Positions 51,884 to 61,335 are shown, counted from the first letter of the stretch. The stretch is DNA of 64,000 nucleotides from Solibacillus sp045640265 (GCA_045640265.1 JAZUES010000123.1:1-64000), one strand, 5' to 3'. Notes: generated by a model not told the origin, from the letters alone. Translations and numbers: made by a program.

Positions 51884-52921
51884 TTAGTTTAATTCGTTTA
51901 AGATTTCGTCTAATTTGTCCGCCTCAGTTGTAATACCGTTAGAAGAGAAGTACCAAGTAGTACCGTCTAAGTACACGATTTTACCTTCTTTATATGCACG
52001 AGTTTGTTTAATGATATCATTTTCGATGTCCGCTTTAATTGTTTCTAAGTCAGAAGCTGTACGGTCAATAACTAATAATACCTCTGGGTTTACAGAAAGG
52101 ACAGACTCATAAGAGAAGTCAGAACCGTGTGATGATGATTTAATACTTTCAGTTGCAGGTTTGAAACCAAAGTCATTGTACACGTAAGCGAAGCGAGAAT
52201 CTGGACCGTTATCGAAACCAGAGATTTTTTTGTCATTGTACATTGCTACTAAAGCATTTTCATAACCAGTAGCTTTCTCTTTTACTTGATCCACTTTAGC
52301 TTGTAAGTTTGCTTTTAACTCTTCTGCTTTTTCTTCTTTACCGAAGATTTGAGCTGCTAAGTCAACTGTTTCAAATACGCCATCGATGTATTTTTCGTTA
52401 TCAGAACCAATGAATATTACGTTTGGTGTAATTTTTTTTAGTTCTTCATAGTAAGCTGTTTGACGACCTGAGATGAAGATTGCATCTGGAGCTGCGGCTG
52501 CAACTTTTTCGAAGTCGATTGCTTTTAACGTACCAACGTCTGCTACTGCATCAGTTAAGTATTTTTCTTTTAAGTGTTCAGGGAAGTTACCTTTACCGCC
52601 ATTTGCAGCGATACCAACGATACCTTCTACTCCTAGTGCATCAAGAGTATCTAAGAAACCATAGTCAAATACTACGATGTTTTTTGGCATTTCTTTAAAT
52701 GTTACATCTTCAAAAGTTACTGCTTTGCCTTCTTCAGTTTCATTACCTGTTGATAAAGATGAAACTGTCATTGGGAATACAGGAGTTTCAGCTTTAGCAC
52801 CTGTAGTTTGTTCTGTTTGAGCTTGATCATCTGTTTCTTCTGTTGTTGATTCCTCATCTGAACCACATGCTGCTAACATTAATGTTAATGCTGTAGCCGT
52901 TAAAAATTTCCACTTCTTCAT
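51884..52921 (-). CDS. yclQ: Siderophore-binding lipoprotein, YclQ type
   Basis: A 345-residue substrate-binding lipoprotein. A signal peptide ends in LAAC (Cys at ~19) and a Glu/Thr/Gln-rich linker follows. The periplasmic-binding-protein domain shows NIVVFDYGFLDTLDALG and NPEVLLVIDR. It resembles B. subtilis YclQ, which binds petrobactin. ATG at 52919-52921 follows AGGAGG. It is separated from the ATPase gene by 187 bp and has its own strong Fur-flanked promoter. Confidence 0.9.
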   Translation of the reverse strand: MKKWKFLTATALTLMLAACGSDEESTTEETDDQAQTEQTTGAKAETPVFPMTVSSLSTGNETEEGKAVTFEDVTFKEMPKNIVVFDYGFLDTLDALGVEGIVGIAANGGKGNFPEHLKEKYLTDAVADVGTLKAIDFEKVAAAAPDAIFISGRQTAYYEELKKITPNVIFIGSDNEKYIDGVFETVDLAAQIFGKEEKAEELKANLQAKVDQVKEKATGYENALVAMYNDKKISGFDNGPDSRFAYVYNDFGFKPATESIKSSSHGSDFSYESVLSVNPEVLLVIDRTASDLETIKADIENDIIKQTRAYKEGKIVYLDGTTWYFSSNGITTEADKLDEILNELN

Positions 52922-52958
52922 GTTTCTAAATCCTCCTAAGTGTTTAATTACCACAAAC

Positions 52959-52977
52959 GATAGTGATAATCATTTTC
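52959..52977. promoter_or_regulatory. Fur box downstream of the yclQ start site
   Basis: GATAGTGATAATCATTTTC matches the 19-bp Fur consensus (GATAATGATAATCATTATC) at 17 positions. It lies just below the -10 of the yclQ promoter. Confidence 0.85.
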
Positions 52978-52991
52978 ATTTGATTAATGCT

Positions 52992-53020
52992 AGTCTAAAA
53001 CAACTGCCTAAAGTTGTCAA
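52992..53020 (-). promoter_or_regulatory. Promoter of yclQ
   Basis: On the minus strand a perfect TTGACA (53015-53020), 17-bp spacer, TAGACT (52992-52997), between two Fur boxes. Confidence 0.85.
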
Positions 53021-53035
53021 TTATTTTCTTGAAAT

Positions 53036-53050
53036 TAATACTCATTCTCA
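53036..53050. promoter_or_regulatory. Fur box upstream of the yclQ promoter
   Basis: On the minus strand TGAGAATGAGTATTA matches the 7-1-7 Fur motif (TGATAATNATTATCA) at 11 of 14 positions, 15 bp before the -35. Confidence 0.55.
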
Positions 53051-53108
53051 GTTAAACGCAAAGAATAAATGTATAAGCGAGAAATATCTTATACATTTGT
53101 TGGGATAT

Positions 53109-53876
53109 TTATGAGTGTGAATTAAAGTAAACACAAATTCGACAACCATCTTGTTCTTGAACAGGTATATGCATATCATACACATCACGAAGTGCTTCTG
53201 AGTTAATAATTTCGTGTGTAGGTCCGTCCTTAACTAGGCGTCCATCTTTTAGTGCCACAATACGATCTGAGTATACCGATGCAAAATTAATATCATGTAA
53301 TACGATAACAACTGTCTTACCTAGCTCATCCACAAGTTTTCGTAAAATCTTCATAATTTGTACAGAGTGTTTCATATCTAAGTTATTTAAAGGCTCATCA
53401 AGCAAAATATATTCTGTATCTTGCGCAATTACCATCGAAATGAACGCACGTTGCTTTTGTCCACCTGATAACTCATCTAAATACTTATCCTGCATCTCTG
53501 TTAAATTCATATATTCTAATGCTTGATCAACAAATTTTTCATCTTCTGCATTTAAACGACCTTTTGAATACGGGTAACGACCAAAAGATACTAACTCACG
53601 AACCGTTAAGCGAATATTTAAATGGTTTGCCTGTTTTAATATGGCTACCCGTTTTGCGAACGCATCTGATTTCATTTTTTTCACATCAGTTTGGTCTAGA
53701 AGTACCTCGCCCGTATCCGCATCAAGTAGTCGACTTACCATGGATAATAGCGTCGATTTACCTGCCCCGTTTGGACCAATGAATGAAGTAATGGCTTTAG
53801 ATTGAATTTTTAATGTTACATTTTCAACAACGTTTTTTTTCCCAAAGCTTTTAGAAAGCCCTTTAATTTCAATCAT
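53109..53876 (-). CDS. yclP: Siderophore ABC transporter ATP-binding protein, YclP type
   Basis: A 255-residue FecE-type ATPase with Walker A (GPNGAGKST), signature LSGGQKQRAFISM, Walker B (YILLDEPLNNLD) and the H-loop (VLHDINFA). It powers siderophore import through YclN/YclO. The start overlaps the yclO stop by 4 nt. Confidence 0.94.
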   Translation of the reverse strand: MIEIKGLSKSFGKKNVVENVTLKIQSKAITSFIGPNGAGKSTLLSMVSRLLDADTGEVLLDQTDVKKMKSDAFAKRVAILKQANHLNIRLTVRELVSFGRYPYSKGRLNAEDEKFVDQALEYMNLTEMQDKYLDELSGGQKQRAFISMVIAQDTEYILLDEPLNNLDMKHSVQIMKILRKLVDELGKTVVIVLHDINFASVYSDRIVALKDGRLVKDGPTHEIINSEALRDVYDMHIPVQEQDGCRICVYFNSHS

Positions 53877-54829
53877 CCTGCTTTCCTACTTTCCTTTAGT
53901 ATTAAGTAAATAAAGTAAAGACCACCGATAAAGTTAATAATAACACTAATTGTTGTCGTTAAATGGAACACGTGCTGGACAAGAAATTGCCCACCGACTA
54001 ACGCAATAATACTAATTAAACTTGCTCCTGCAATTAATACCGAATGCTTGTATGTGGAAAAAAATTGATACGATAAATTGGAAACAATTAAACCTAAAAA
54101 CGTAACAGGACCAACAAGTGCGGTTGATGTTGCGATTAAAATCGACGATAAAATTAATACTTTTAATACCATTTTATCGTAACTAACGCCTAGGTTTATC
54201 GCTGAATCACGCCCTAAAGACATAACATCTAAATCACGTAATAATCGATACCCATAAATAAATGCCAGTCCAAGAATGACGAATGCAATTAATAATAGCT
54301 CTGTTTTAACATTCATAAAGCTTGCAAATAAGCGCGCTTGTAAACTTTCATATTCCACTGGGTCAATGATGACTTGTAGGAATGTTACTAAGCTACCGAG
54401 TAATGTCCCAATGATCATCCCCGCTAATAATAGCAAGAAGATTGGATATTTATCTGCTCGGAATAAGAAGCGGTATAAAAATAATGCAAATAGAACCATT
54501 GCAACAATTGATAAACCAAAGTTTAAATAACGGCTTACAACGAAAATAGAAGCTGAGCCTAATGTAAAGTATATAATCGTTTGAACGACTTCATACATAG
54601 AATCAATCCCCATGACTGAAGGTGTTAATAAGCGGTTATGTGTAACTGTTTGGAAAATAACCGATGCAAAGGCGATGGCCGTACCTGTAATCACCATAGC
54701 AGCTAATCGTTCTAATCGCTTTGGAAATGCATAGCTAAATCCGCCTTGAATATTGTAAAACGCAAATAACGCCATAAAAATTAGCGCTATAACCGCCAAA
54801 ATAATTAACTTAAACCTATTTTTTTGCAT
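53873..54829 (-). CDS. yclO: Siderophore ABC transporter permease, YclO type
   Basis: A 318-residue FecCD permease with eight to ten helices. It has the early GTAIAFASVIFQTVTHNRLLTPSVMGIDS and the ATPase-contact loop SLGRDSAINLGVSYDKM, followed by TALVGPVTFLGLIV. It overlaps both neighbours (14 nt with yclN, 4 nt with yclP). Confidence 0.93.
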   Translation of the reverse strand: MQKNRFKLIILAVIALIFMALFAFYNIQGGFSYAFPKRLERLAAMVITGTAIAFASVIFQTVTHNRLLTPSVMGIDSMYEVVQTIIYFTLGSASIFVVSRYLNFGLSIVAMVLFALFLYRFLFRADKYPIFLLLLAGMIIGTLLGSLVTFLQVIIDPVEYESLQARLFASFMNVKTELLLIAFVILGLAFIYGYRLLRDLDVMSLGRDSAINLGVSYDKMVLKVLILSSILIATSTALVGPVTFLGLIVSNLSYQFFSTYKHSVLIAGASLISIIALVGGQFLVQHVFHLTTTISVIINFIGGLYFIYLILKESRKAG

Positions 54830-55772
54830 ATGCTTTCCCCCTAAATAACATAATTAAGAAGATTGCACTACCAATTACTGCAACGGTTGTATTCACTGGA
54901 ATTTCAAATGGATGTACAATTAATCGGCTAATGATGTCACAAACTAATAAAAATGCAGCACCCATGAAAATTGTATGAGGAATTGTTTTTCGTAAATTAT
55001 CCCCCAAATAAAGTGATACAAGGTTTGGTACGATTAATCCTAAAAAAGGAATCATCCCTACGGTTAAAATTACCGTTGTAGAAATGACAGCTACGATGAC
55101 TAAACCAATGTTCAACACTGTTCGATAGCTTAAACCTAAGTTTTTTGCGAAGTCTTCACCCATGCCTGCAACAGTGAATTTATTTGCATAAATGTATGCA
55201 ATAATGATGGCAGGTACTGCTACATAAAGTAATTCATAGCGACCTGATACGATTAATGTAAAACTTCCTAAAAAAAATGTCTCTACGTTTTGTAAAACAT
55301 CGGCTTCATAACCGATAAATGTTGAGATTGCTCCGATAATATTACCGTACATAATCCCAATCAATGGGACGAAAATAACGTCTTTAAATTTAATGCGCTC
55401 AAGTAGCTTCATAAAGATAAATGTACCAATTAATGCAAATACAAAACTAAATATAATTTGTCCCATGTAAGACACGCTTGTAAAGAAAACCATTGATACA
55501 ATAACACCTAGTTTTGCAGCGTCAAGTGTACCCGCTGTTGTTGGCGATACGAACTTGTTTCGACTCAAACTTTGCATTATTAAACCAGCAATACTCATCC
55601 CTGCTCCTGCTAATATAATCGCTATTAATCGAGGTACACGACTCATTAAAAAGATTTGTGTCTTATCTGATTCCCAGTCAAGTAAGTCTGACGGTTTAAT
55701 ATCGATTGCCCCAATAAATAGAGATATAAAAGACAAGGTGATGGTTGCTGCAACTAGCACCCAAAGTCTCAT
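54816..55772 (-). CDS. yclN: Siderophore ABC transporter permease, YclN type
   Basis: A 318-residue FecCD permease, very close to B. subtilis YclN: GAGMSIAGLIMQSLSRNKFVSPTTAGT, GMGEDFAKNLGLSYRTV and GMIPFLGLIVPNLVS. It opens the yclNOP unit, and with YclQ should import a catecholate-type siderophore such as petrobactin. It is transcribed from a promoter with two Fur boxes. Confidence 0.94.
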   Translation of the reverse strand: MRLWVLVAATITLSFISLFIGAIDIKPSDLLDWESDKTQIFLMSRVPRLIAIILAGAGMSIAGLIMQSLSRNKFVSPTTAGTLDAAKLGVIVSMVFFTSVSYMGQIIFSFVFALIGTFIFMKLLERIKFKDVIFVPLIGIMYGNIIGAISTFIGYEADVLQNVETFFLGSFTLIVSGRYELLYVAVPAIIIAYIYANKFTVAGMGEDFAKNLGLSYRTVLNIGLVIVAVISTTVILTVGMIPFLGLIVPNLVSLYLGDNLRKTIPHTIFMGAAFLLVCDIISRLIVHPFEIPVNTTVAVIGSAIFLIMLFRGKAYAKK

Positions 55773-55812
55773 TTCATTCTCCCACTATTCTCTATATATT
55801 ATTTTCCTCATT

Positions 55813-55831
55813 GAAAATGAGAATCAATTAC
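55813..55831. promoter_or_regulatory. Fur box in the yclN leader
   Basis: GAAAATGAGAATCAATTAC matches the 19-bp Fur consensus at 14 positions, below the transcription start. Confidence 0.6.
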
Positions 55832-55842
55832 ATCATCTTTTT

Positions 55843-55871
55843 ATTATATAGTTGCTAATAATGAAAATCAA
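55843..55871 (-). promoter_or_regulatory. Promoter of yclNOP
   Basis: On the minus strand TTGATT (55866-55871), 17-bp spacer, TATAAT (55843-55848). Confidence 0.8.
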
Positions 55872-55875
55872 TTAC
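55857..55875. promoter_or_regulatory. Fur box over the yclN -35 element
   Basis: AATAATGAAAATCAATTAC matches the Fur consensus at 14 of 19 positions and covers the -35. Confidence 0.6.
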
Positions 55876-55984
55876 CCATATTAAAAATCAAGGTATATTA
55901 AAAACAAATTCGACAAAATAGCGTCTTTTTATGTGGTATAAATTATTCAAATAGAATACTCGATTTTACTTATTGGTTACACAT

Positions 55985-56019
55985 AAAAAAAGTACAAATC
56001 ATCATTCGATTTGTACTTT
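55985..56019 (-). terminator. Terminator of the racemase gene
   Basis: A 12-bp perfect inverted repeat (AAAGTACAAATC with its complement, 7-nt loop) followed on the minus strand by U. Confidence 0.85.
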
Positions 56020-56024
56020 CAACA

Positions 56025-57131
56025 TTAGTTATATTTCTTTTTATGAAAACTATATTTTTCTAATACGGTCCGATTCACTTCATAACCTAATCCAATTTTT
56101 TCTGGAACGTTAATATAGCCATCCTCGACCGTCACTTCTGGTGTAATTAAATCCTCATGCCAGTAGCGCTCAGAAGCTGCTGTATCACCGGGCATTGTAA
56201 AATTCGATAAACTTGTTAGTGCAACGTTTTGTGCACGACCAATTCCTGCTTCAAGCATGCCACCACACCATACTGGAACATCATGTTCAGCGCAGTAATC
56301 ATGAATGCGCTTCGCTTCACTAATTCCTCCGACACGAGCTATTTTAATATTGATTACACCACAGCTCCCTAGCTCGATTGCTTTTCGCGTATCTTCTAGA
56401 GACGTAATACTCTCATCTAAACATATCGGTGTCTTGATTTGCTTTTGTAATGTGGCATGATCGATTAAATCATCATGTGCCAATGGTTGCTCAATCATCA
56501 TTAAATTGAACTCATCTAGCTTTTTTAAAAGCTCTATATCATGCAATGTATACGATGAATTTGCATCGGCCATTAAGGGTACCTCTGGGAATGCCTTGCG
56601 AATTGTGCGTAACAATTCAATATCTTTCCCCGGCTTAATTTTTACTTTTATACGCTTATATCCTTGATCTAAAAAGCCTTGAATGGTTTGAATAAGCTGC
56701 TCATCAGATGGCTGTAATCCAATGCTAATTCCTACTTCAATTTTAGACTGTGTACCACCAATGGCTTTTGCTAAAGATTGGTTCGTATGTTGTGCAAATA
56801 TATCCCATACCGCGCCTTCAATCGCTGCCTTCGCCATATTATTTCGGCGAATAGGTCGAAACTGTTCATACACTTCATCTGGATGCTGTAATTCATAACC
56901 AAGTAATTTAGGAATCAAAAAGTCTTCAAGCATATGAAGGGTGGTTTTTAACGTTTCCTCTGTATAGGAAGGATCTTCAAAAGCAACACCTTCCCCCCAA
57001 CCAATTACACCTGATTCATCCTTTGCCTCAATTACTAAAAAACGTTTATTTTGCATCGAGCCTAAACTCGTTGTAAATGGTGTTTTCATACGCATCTCAA
57101 CTTGATGAATTATAACTTCTACTAATTTCAT
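56025..57131 (-). CDS. N-succinylamino acid racemase / o-succinylbenzoate synthase family enzyme
   Basis: A 368-residue enolase-superfamily enzyme of the MenC/NSAR kind. It shows the KxK acid-base pair in RIKVKIKPG, metal ligands in MADANSS, MIEQPL and LDES, and the second lysine in INIKIARVGG. Neighbourhood decides the role: no men gene is near, and a GNAT gene of the succinyltransferase kind lies 36 bp upstream. In Geobacillus such a pair converts D- to L-amino acids through N-succinyl intermediates. Activity as a menaquinone enzyme remains possible. Confidence 0.82.
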   Translation of the reverse strand: MKLVEVIIHQVEMRMKTPFTTSLGSMQNKRFLVIEAKDESGVIGWGEGVAFEDPSYTEETLKTTLHMLEDFLIPKLLGYELQHPDEVYEQFRPIRRNNMAKAAIEGAVWDIFAQHTNQSLAKAIGGTQSKIEVGISIGLQPSDEQLIQTIQGFLDQGYKRIKVKIKPGKDIELLRTIRKAFPEVPLMADANSSYTLHDIELLKKLDEFNLMMIEQPLAHDDLIDHATLQKQIKTPICLDESITSLEDTRKAIELGSCGVINIKIARVGGISEAKRIHDYCAEHDVPVWCGGMLEAGIGRAQNVALTSLSNFTMPGDTAASERYWHEDLITPEVTVEDGYINVPEKIGLGYEVNRTVLEKYSFHKKKYN

Positions 57132-57167
57132 TTTATCAATCGCTCCTAGTTGTCCCTAAGGTTCACT

Positions 57168-58001
57168 TTACAGAGCAAATAAAGAACGTTTAACTAGTAC
57201 ATACTGACAAATCTGCTCATTTTCTTTCGATAAATGGATGATTTTATAGCCTTGTTCGAACATCGATTGCAAGATATGACGTGTTTTAAAGCGCCAATCT
57301 TCTGCAAGTGCTGGATTTTCGACTTTAATTTTTTGGAAATTTGTCGGAATTGGCATTGTATACGCATCATTGAACAATGCTTCATCGCCCTGAAAACTTT
57401 TTTCCTCGTCTAATACTGGCAACCCTGCTGTATTTAATGACCACTTTACAACAGGTTTTGCTTCCTCGATTAACTCTTCTACTTTCGAATCCCAGCGCAA
57501 ATAATCGTTATCGACTAATTGCCATTCTACATATAGACGATCCGTTGGTAAAGAGCGGTTAAATGGATCTTCCATTTCACCATAACAATTTGGAATATAC
57601 GTATCACTGTAGCCACGTAGCTTTGAAAAATTCAAAAAACCACTGCGTGCCTCAAGAGGATCAAATGTCCAACGGCAATTTCGGAAACCTCGTTCACTGG
57701 CAATATCTTTTAAGTAAATTTTCATAAGCTCTCCTACACCTTGCTCACGATAATTGCGCTTCACACCAAGCATGTGTGAATATAAATATACTTTCTCCTC
57801 TTTAAAACCAGGGCAGCTATAATTGAAGCCAATTAATTCATCATTTAAATACGCCCCTAGTACAATTCCGCCATTACGAATTGTCCCAATCGTCTGGTGG
57901 ATTGGAATACTCCCAACTGCCCAAATTTCATGTTCTAGTTCTCTCGCTTCTTCTATTTGCTCAATCGTCGTTAATTCCTTTACCGTCACTGATTCTAACA
58001 T
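57168..58001 (-). CDS. GNAT protein, probable succinyl-CoA:D-amino acid N-succinyltransferase
   Basis: A 277-residue GNAT-fold protein. LGVKRNYREQGVGELMKIYLKD near residue 80 is the acyl-CoA-binding loop, followed by WTFDPLEARSGFLNFSKLRGY. The family is found next to NSAR racemases in Bacillales, where it N-succinylates D-amino acids. The second half (residues ~160-277) is specific to this family. ATG at 57999-58001 gives MLESVTVKEL; the longer frame to 58130 starts without a ribosome site. The gene is first in a two-gene unit. Confidence 0.75.
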   Translation of the reverse strand: MLESVTVKELTTIEQIEEARELEHEIWAVGSIPIHQTIGTIRNGGIVLGAYLNDELIGFNYSCPGFKEEKVYLYSHMLGVKRNYREQGVGELMKIYLKDIASERGFRNCRWTFDPLEARSGFLNFSKLRGYSDTYIPNCYGEMEDPFNRSLPTDRLYVEWQLVDNDYLRWDSKVEELIEEAKPVVKWSLNTAGLPVLDEEKSFQGDEALFNDAYTMPIPTNFQKIKVENPALAEDWRFKTRHILQSMFEQGYKIIHLSKENEQICQYVLVKRSLFAL

Positions 58002-58192
58002 AATTTTGCCATCCCCTATCGTTACTTTTTGTAATCTAAGTTCATTGCATTTGTTAAAACATGTGTTTCTGTAATAAGTCGTTCTCATGGAATAACTTAT
58101 TCGGTTGATGTAACCCTGGGAATAGTCCACATCCTCAAACTATGCTCTAATAGAAGGACGTTTCACCATATTAAGAAAGTTTGTTCAATTCC

Positions 58193-58220
58193 ATTATATA
58201 CCACTTGAAACGTTTCAAGT
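58193..58220 (-). promoter_or_regulatory. Operator/promoter of the amino acid inversion operon
   Basis: ACTTGAAACGTTTCAAGT (58203-58220) is a perfect 18-bp palindrome with central CG, typical of LacI-family operators. It sits 4 bp above a TATAAT -10 (58193-58198, minus strand) and covers the -35 region. A half-site (GTGAAACGTCC on the minus strand) recurs near 58159-58169. Confidence 0.65.
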
Positions 58221-58248
58221 AGTTTACTTTTATTATTCCTTTCTATAA

Positions 58249-58294
58249 AAAAAAATAACCCCCTATTTATAGAAAGTTCTATAAATAAGGGGTT
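58249..58294 (-). terminator. Terminator of the POT transporter gene
   Basis: A 16-bp inverted repeat with one mismatch (58257-58272 with 58279-58294) followed on the minus strand by a long U run. The rest of 58002-58311 holds the operator described above. Confidence 0.85.
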
Positions 58295-58311
58295 AATAAC
58301 TTATTAATAAC

Positions 58312-59796
58312 TTATTTAATACCACGCATTGCTTTTGAAATGATTGGTGAAATTAATATAATAACAGCACCTAGGACAATTGAAAGGCCACCTAGTACAC
58401 CAAAATACATTGTTTCAGAAACGTGTTCATAAACACGCACTAATTGTGCATTGATTGCTTGAGCAGCTGCAGAAGCTAAAAACCATAGTGCCATTGTTTG
58501 ACCAGCGAATGCTGCAGGTGCAAGTTTTGTAGTAGCAGATAAACCAACCGGTGAAAGTAATAATTCCCCTACTACTACTAAGAAGATCGATAAAATAACC
58601 CATAATGGATTTACTAACGCATCTTCTGGAGTTAATACAATCGCAGCAATCATAATGATGAATGAAATCCCTGAGAAGAATAATGCCATTGCAAACTTCT
58701 TAGGAGTTGATGGTCCACGATTACCTAACTTCGTCCAAAGAACTGCAAATAATGGGGCCATTGCAATGATGAATAATGGGTTAAATGATTGGAACCATGC
58801 TGCTGGAATATCAAAGCCACCCAGCGTTAAGTTTGTACGTGTATCAATAAATGTTGCAAGTATTGTAGATGATTGCTCTGCGATAGCCCAGAACATTACC
58901 GCACAAATGAATAACGGAATGTACGCTAATAAACGAGATTTTTCATCTGCATTTGTTTTTGGACTACGGTACATAAACGCAATAAATACTGTAGGAATTA
59001 AAATACCTAGTGCTGTAATTAATAATGAGAAGTTTTCGACGTTCGCATTACCTGTCATATAAGCAATGACACCTAAAATAACTACGATTAAACCACCCAC
59101 ACTAAAGTTACGTACTGCTTTTTTCTTTTCAGCAGCATTCATTGGGTTTGTAGGTACTGAACCTGCTAAGCCAAGATTTTTTTGTGATTTCCAGAATACC
59201 AATAAACCAAGGAACATACCTACCGCTGCAACTGAGAAACCTGCATGGAAGCCCCAGTTTTTTTGGAATAGTCCAACAAGTAAAGGTGCGATGAAGCTAC
59301 CCATGTTGATACCCATATAGAAGATAGAGAACCCTGAATCACGACGAGGGTCATTTTCTGCGTATAAATCTCCGACAACTGATGATACGTTTGGCTTCAA
59401 TAAACCTGTACCAATAATGATGAAGAACATTGAAGCATAAAGTGCTGATACGCCTAATGGAAGTGCCAATAAAATATGGCCAATCATAATTAGAATACCG
59501 CCATAGAACACGGCTTTCCTCGTACCAGTAATTCGGTCAGAAATCCAACCACCAATAATACCGGACATGTAAATTAACGATCCGTAAATCGACATAATAA
59601 TATTTGCTTGTGTACGATCTAAACCTAACCCACCATCTTTAAGTGCATAATACATATAGAAGATGAGGATAGCACGCATACCATAATATGAGAATCGTTC
59701 CCAAAACTCTGTAAAGAATAAAGTAAATAGCCCTTTAGGTTGTCCTACAAAGCCTGTCTGGGGAACAGATTTCACGATTTCCTCTTTAGAATACAT
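58312..59796 (-). CDS. dtpT: POT-family proton-dependent di/tripeptide transporter
   Basis: A 494-residue transporter with 12-14 helices. The proton-coupling motif ExxER appears in FTEFWERFSYYGMRAIL near residue 30. The POT signatures GGWISDRITGTRKAVFYGG and FSIFYMGINMGSFIAPLL are also present. It imports small peptides. ATG at 59794-59796 follows GGAGGC. It directly precedes the amino acid inversion genes, which could act on D-residues from imported wall peptides (inference). Confidence 0.93.
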   Translation of the reverse strand: MYSKEEIVKSVPQTGFVGQPKGLFTLFFTEFWERFSYYGMRAILIFYMYYALKDGGLGLDRTQANIIMSIYGSLIYMSGIIGGWISDRITGTRKAVFYGGILIMIGHILLALPLGVSALYASMFFIIIGTGLLKPNVSSVVGDLYAENDPRRDSGFSIFYMGINMGSFIAPLLVGLFQKNWGFHAGFSVAAVGMFLGLLVFWKSQKNLGLAGSVPTNPMNAAEKKKAVRNFSVGGLIVVILGVIAYMTGNANVENFSLLITALGILIPTVFIAFMYRSPKTNADEKSRLLAYIPLFICAVMFWAIAEQSSTILATFIDTRTNLTLGGFDIPAAWFQSFNPLFIIAMAPLFAVLWTKLGNRGPSTPKKFAMALFFSGISFIIMIAAIVLTPEDALVNPLWVILSIFLVVVGELLLSPVGLSATTKLAPAAFAGQTMALWFLASAAAQAINAQLVRVYEHVSETMYFGVLGGLSIVLGAVIILISPIISKAMRGIK

Positions 59797-59995
59797 AGAA
59801 ATAGCCTCCAATTAATAAATATTCCGACAATTGAGTTCGATGTCGGACGTCTGAATAATGTATTTACACTTTAACGCACCAGTCTATTAAAATCAATGAC
59901 TTTTCAAAATGTTATAATTTTGAGTTTTTTCTTTATTTTCTAATAATTTAAATAAAATTTTATCATTTATCGTTAGTTTCAACAATAAAAAAAGG

Positions 59996-60034
59996 GAGTC
60001 ATGCAAGTTATACTTACATAACTACCCCTATATG
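59996..60034 (-). terminator. Probable terminator of hflX
   Basis: An imperfect GGG-AGT-ATG hairpin on the minus strand followed by seven U, 15 bp after the hflX stop. Confidence 0.5.
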
Positions 60035-60048
60035 TTCCGCTCTAACAA

Positions 60049-61335
60049 TTATTTTAATACGTAGTTTTCGTATTTTTTATAGTCCGCTTCTTTTACTTCT
60101 AATTTAAGAAGTGTTCCACCTTCTTCATAAGATGTCGCTAAAATTGTTGCATATTCATTCAAGTATGAAACAACTCCTCCTTGATCATATGGAATAAGCA
60201 TTTCACATATTTGATAATCCGAGAAAATTTGCTTGCGGATCATTTGGACAAGTTCATCTAGCCCTACACCGTCTTTGGCAGAAACCCAAATATTTTCCCC
60301 ACTAACAAGTGGATATTTTACGTTAGCTAAGTCCGATTTGTTATACACAAAAATTGTTGGGATATCTTTTACATCAATTGATTTTAATGTGTCGCTCGTT
60401 ACGTCCATCATAAAGCGATATTCTTCATTAGAGACATCGACAACATGTAATAAAAGGTTTGCTTCACGTGCTTCTTCTAATGTTGAACGGAACGCTTTTA
60501 CTAAATGGTGTGGCAACTTACTAACGAATCCTACTGTATCTGTTAATAAAAATGATTTATTGTCTTCTAATTCAATATTGCGTACAGACGTCTCCAATGT
60601 TGCGAAAAGCATATCCTTTTCAAATACTTGCTTTGTTTCGTCTTGTCCAATCTTAGTAAGCAACTGATTCATAATCGTTGACTTACCTGCATTCGTATAC
60701 CCGACAATCGATACAACTGGCACAGCACTTTTACGGCGTTGTTTGCGCTGTGTTTCACGCTGTTCCTTTACGCCTTCTAAATCTTTCTTGATTTTAGCGA
60801 TTTGGTCTTCAATTTTACGACGATCTAATTCAAGTTTCGTCTCCCCTGCACCACGGTTTTTAAAGCCCCCACCTGTACCACCACCTTGACGTGATAATGA
60901 TGCATGAAGCCCAACTAGACGAGGTAGCATATATTGTAGTTGTGCTAGTTCTACTTGTAACTGAGCTTCTCGTGTTTTTGCACGACGGCCAAAAATATCT
61001 AAAATCAGCATCGTACGGTCGATTACTTTACACGCTAAGTCTCGCTCTAGGTTACGGATTTGTGATGGCGATAATTCATCATTGAAAATTACAATATTCG
61101 CATCTGTCTCTTCATATAACGCTTTTATCTCATCAATCTTACCTGTTCCCACATAGTGCGATGGTGTGACGCGTTCTAAATTTTGTGTGATCATACCCAC
61201 GACATCTACATTTAATGCTTCTGCTAAATTTGCTAATTCTTCCATTGAATAGTCAAAGTGATCATCCTTTTGCAAATTTACGCCGACTAAAATACCTTTT
61301 TCAATTAAAACATCCACGTCTTTCATTAAATTCAC
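60049..61335 (-). CDS. hflX: Ribosome-associated GTPase HflX
   Basis: A 428-residue GTPase. The N-terminal HflX domain (VGMITQNLERVTPSHYVGTGKIDEI) and the glycine-rich SRQGGGTGGGFKNRGAGETKLE lead to a G domain with GYTNAGKST, DTVGF and NKSD. HflX splits stalled ribosomes, mainly under stress. GTG at 61333-61335 lies 8 nt from AAGGAGG and is preferred to the ATG three codons on. Confidence 0.94.
   Translation of the reverse strand: MNLMKDVDVLIEKGILVGVNLQKDDHFDYSMEELANLAEALNVDVVGMITQNLERVTPSHYVGTGKIDEIKALYEETDANIVIFNDELSPSQIRNLERDLACKVIDRTMLILDIFGRRAKTREAQLQVELAQLQYMLPRLVGLHASLSRQGGGTGGGFKNRGAGETKLELDRRKIEDQIAKIKKDLEGVKEQRETQRKQRRKSAVPVVSIVGYTNAGKSTIMNQLLTKIGQDETKQVFEKDMLFATLETSVRNIELEDNKSFLLTDTVGFVSKLPHHLVKAFRSTLEEAREANLLLHVVDVSNEEYRFMMDVTSDTLKSIDVKDIPTIFVYNKSDLANVKYPLVSGENIWVSAKDGVGLDELVQMIRKQIFSDYQICEMLIPYDQGGVVSYLNEYATILATSYEEGGTLLKLEVKEADYKKYENYVLK

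Noticed and set aside
58655..59062. Plus-strand frame inside the POT transporter gene
   Set aside because: Antisense shadow; the transporter frame has clear family motifs.
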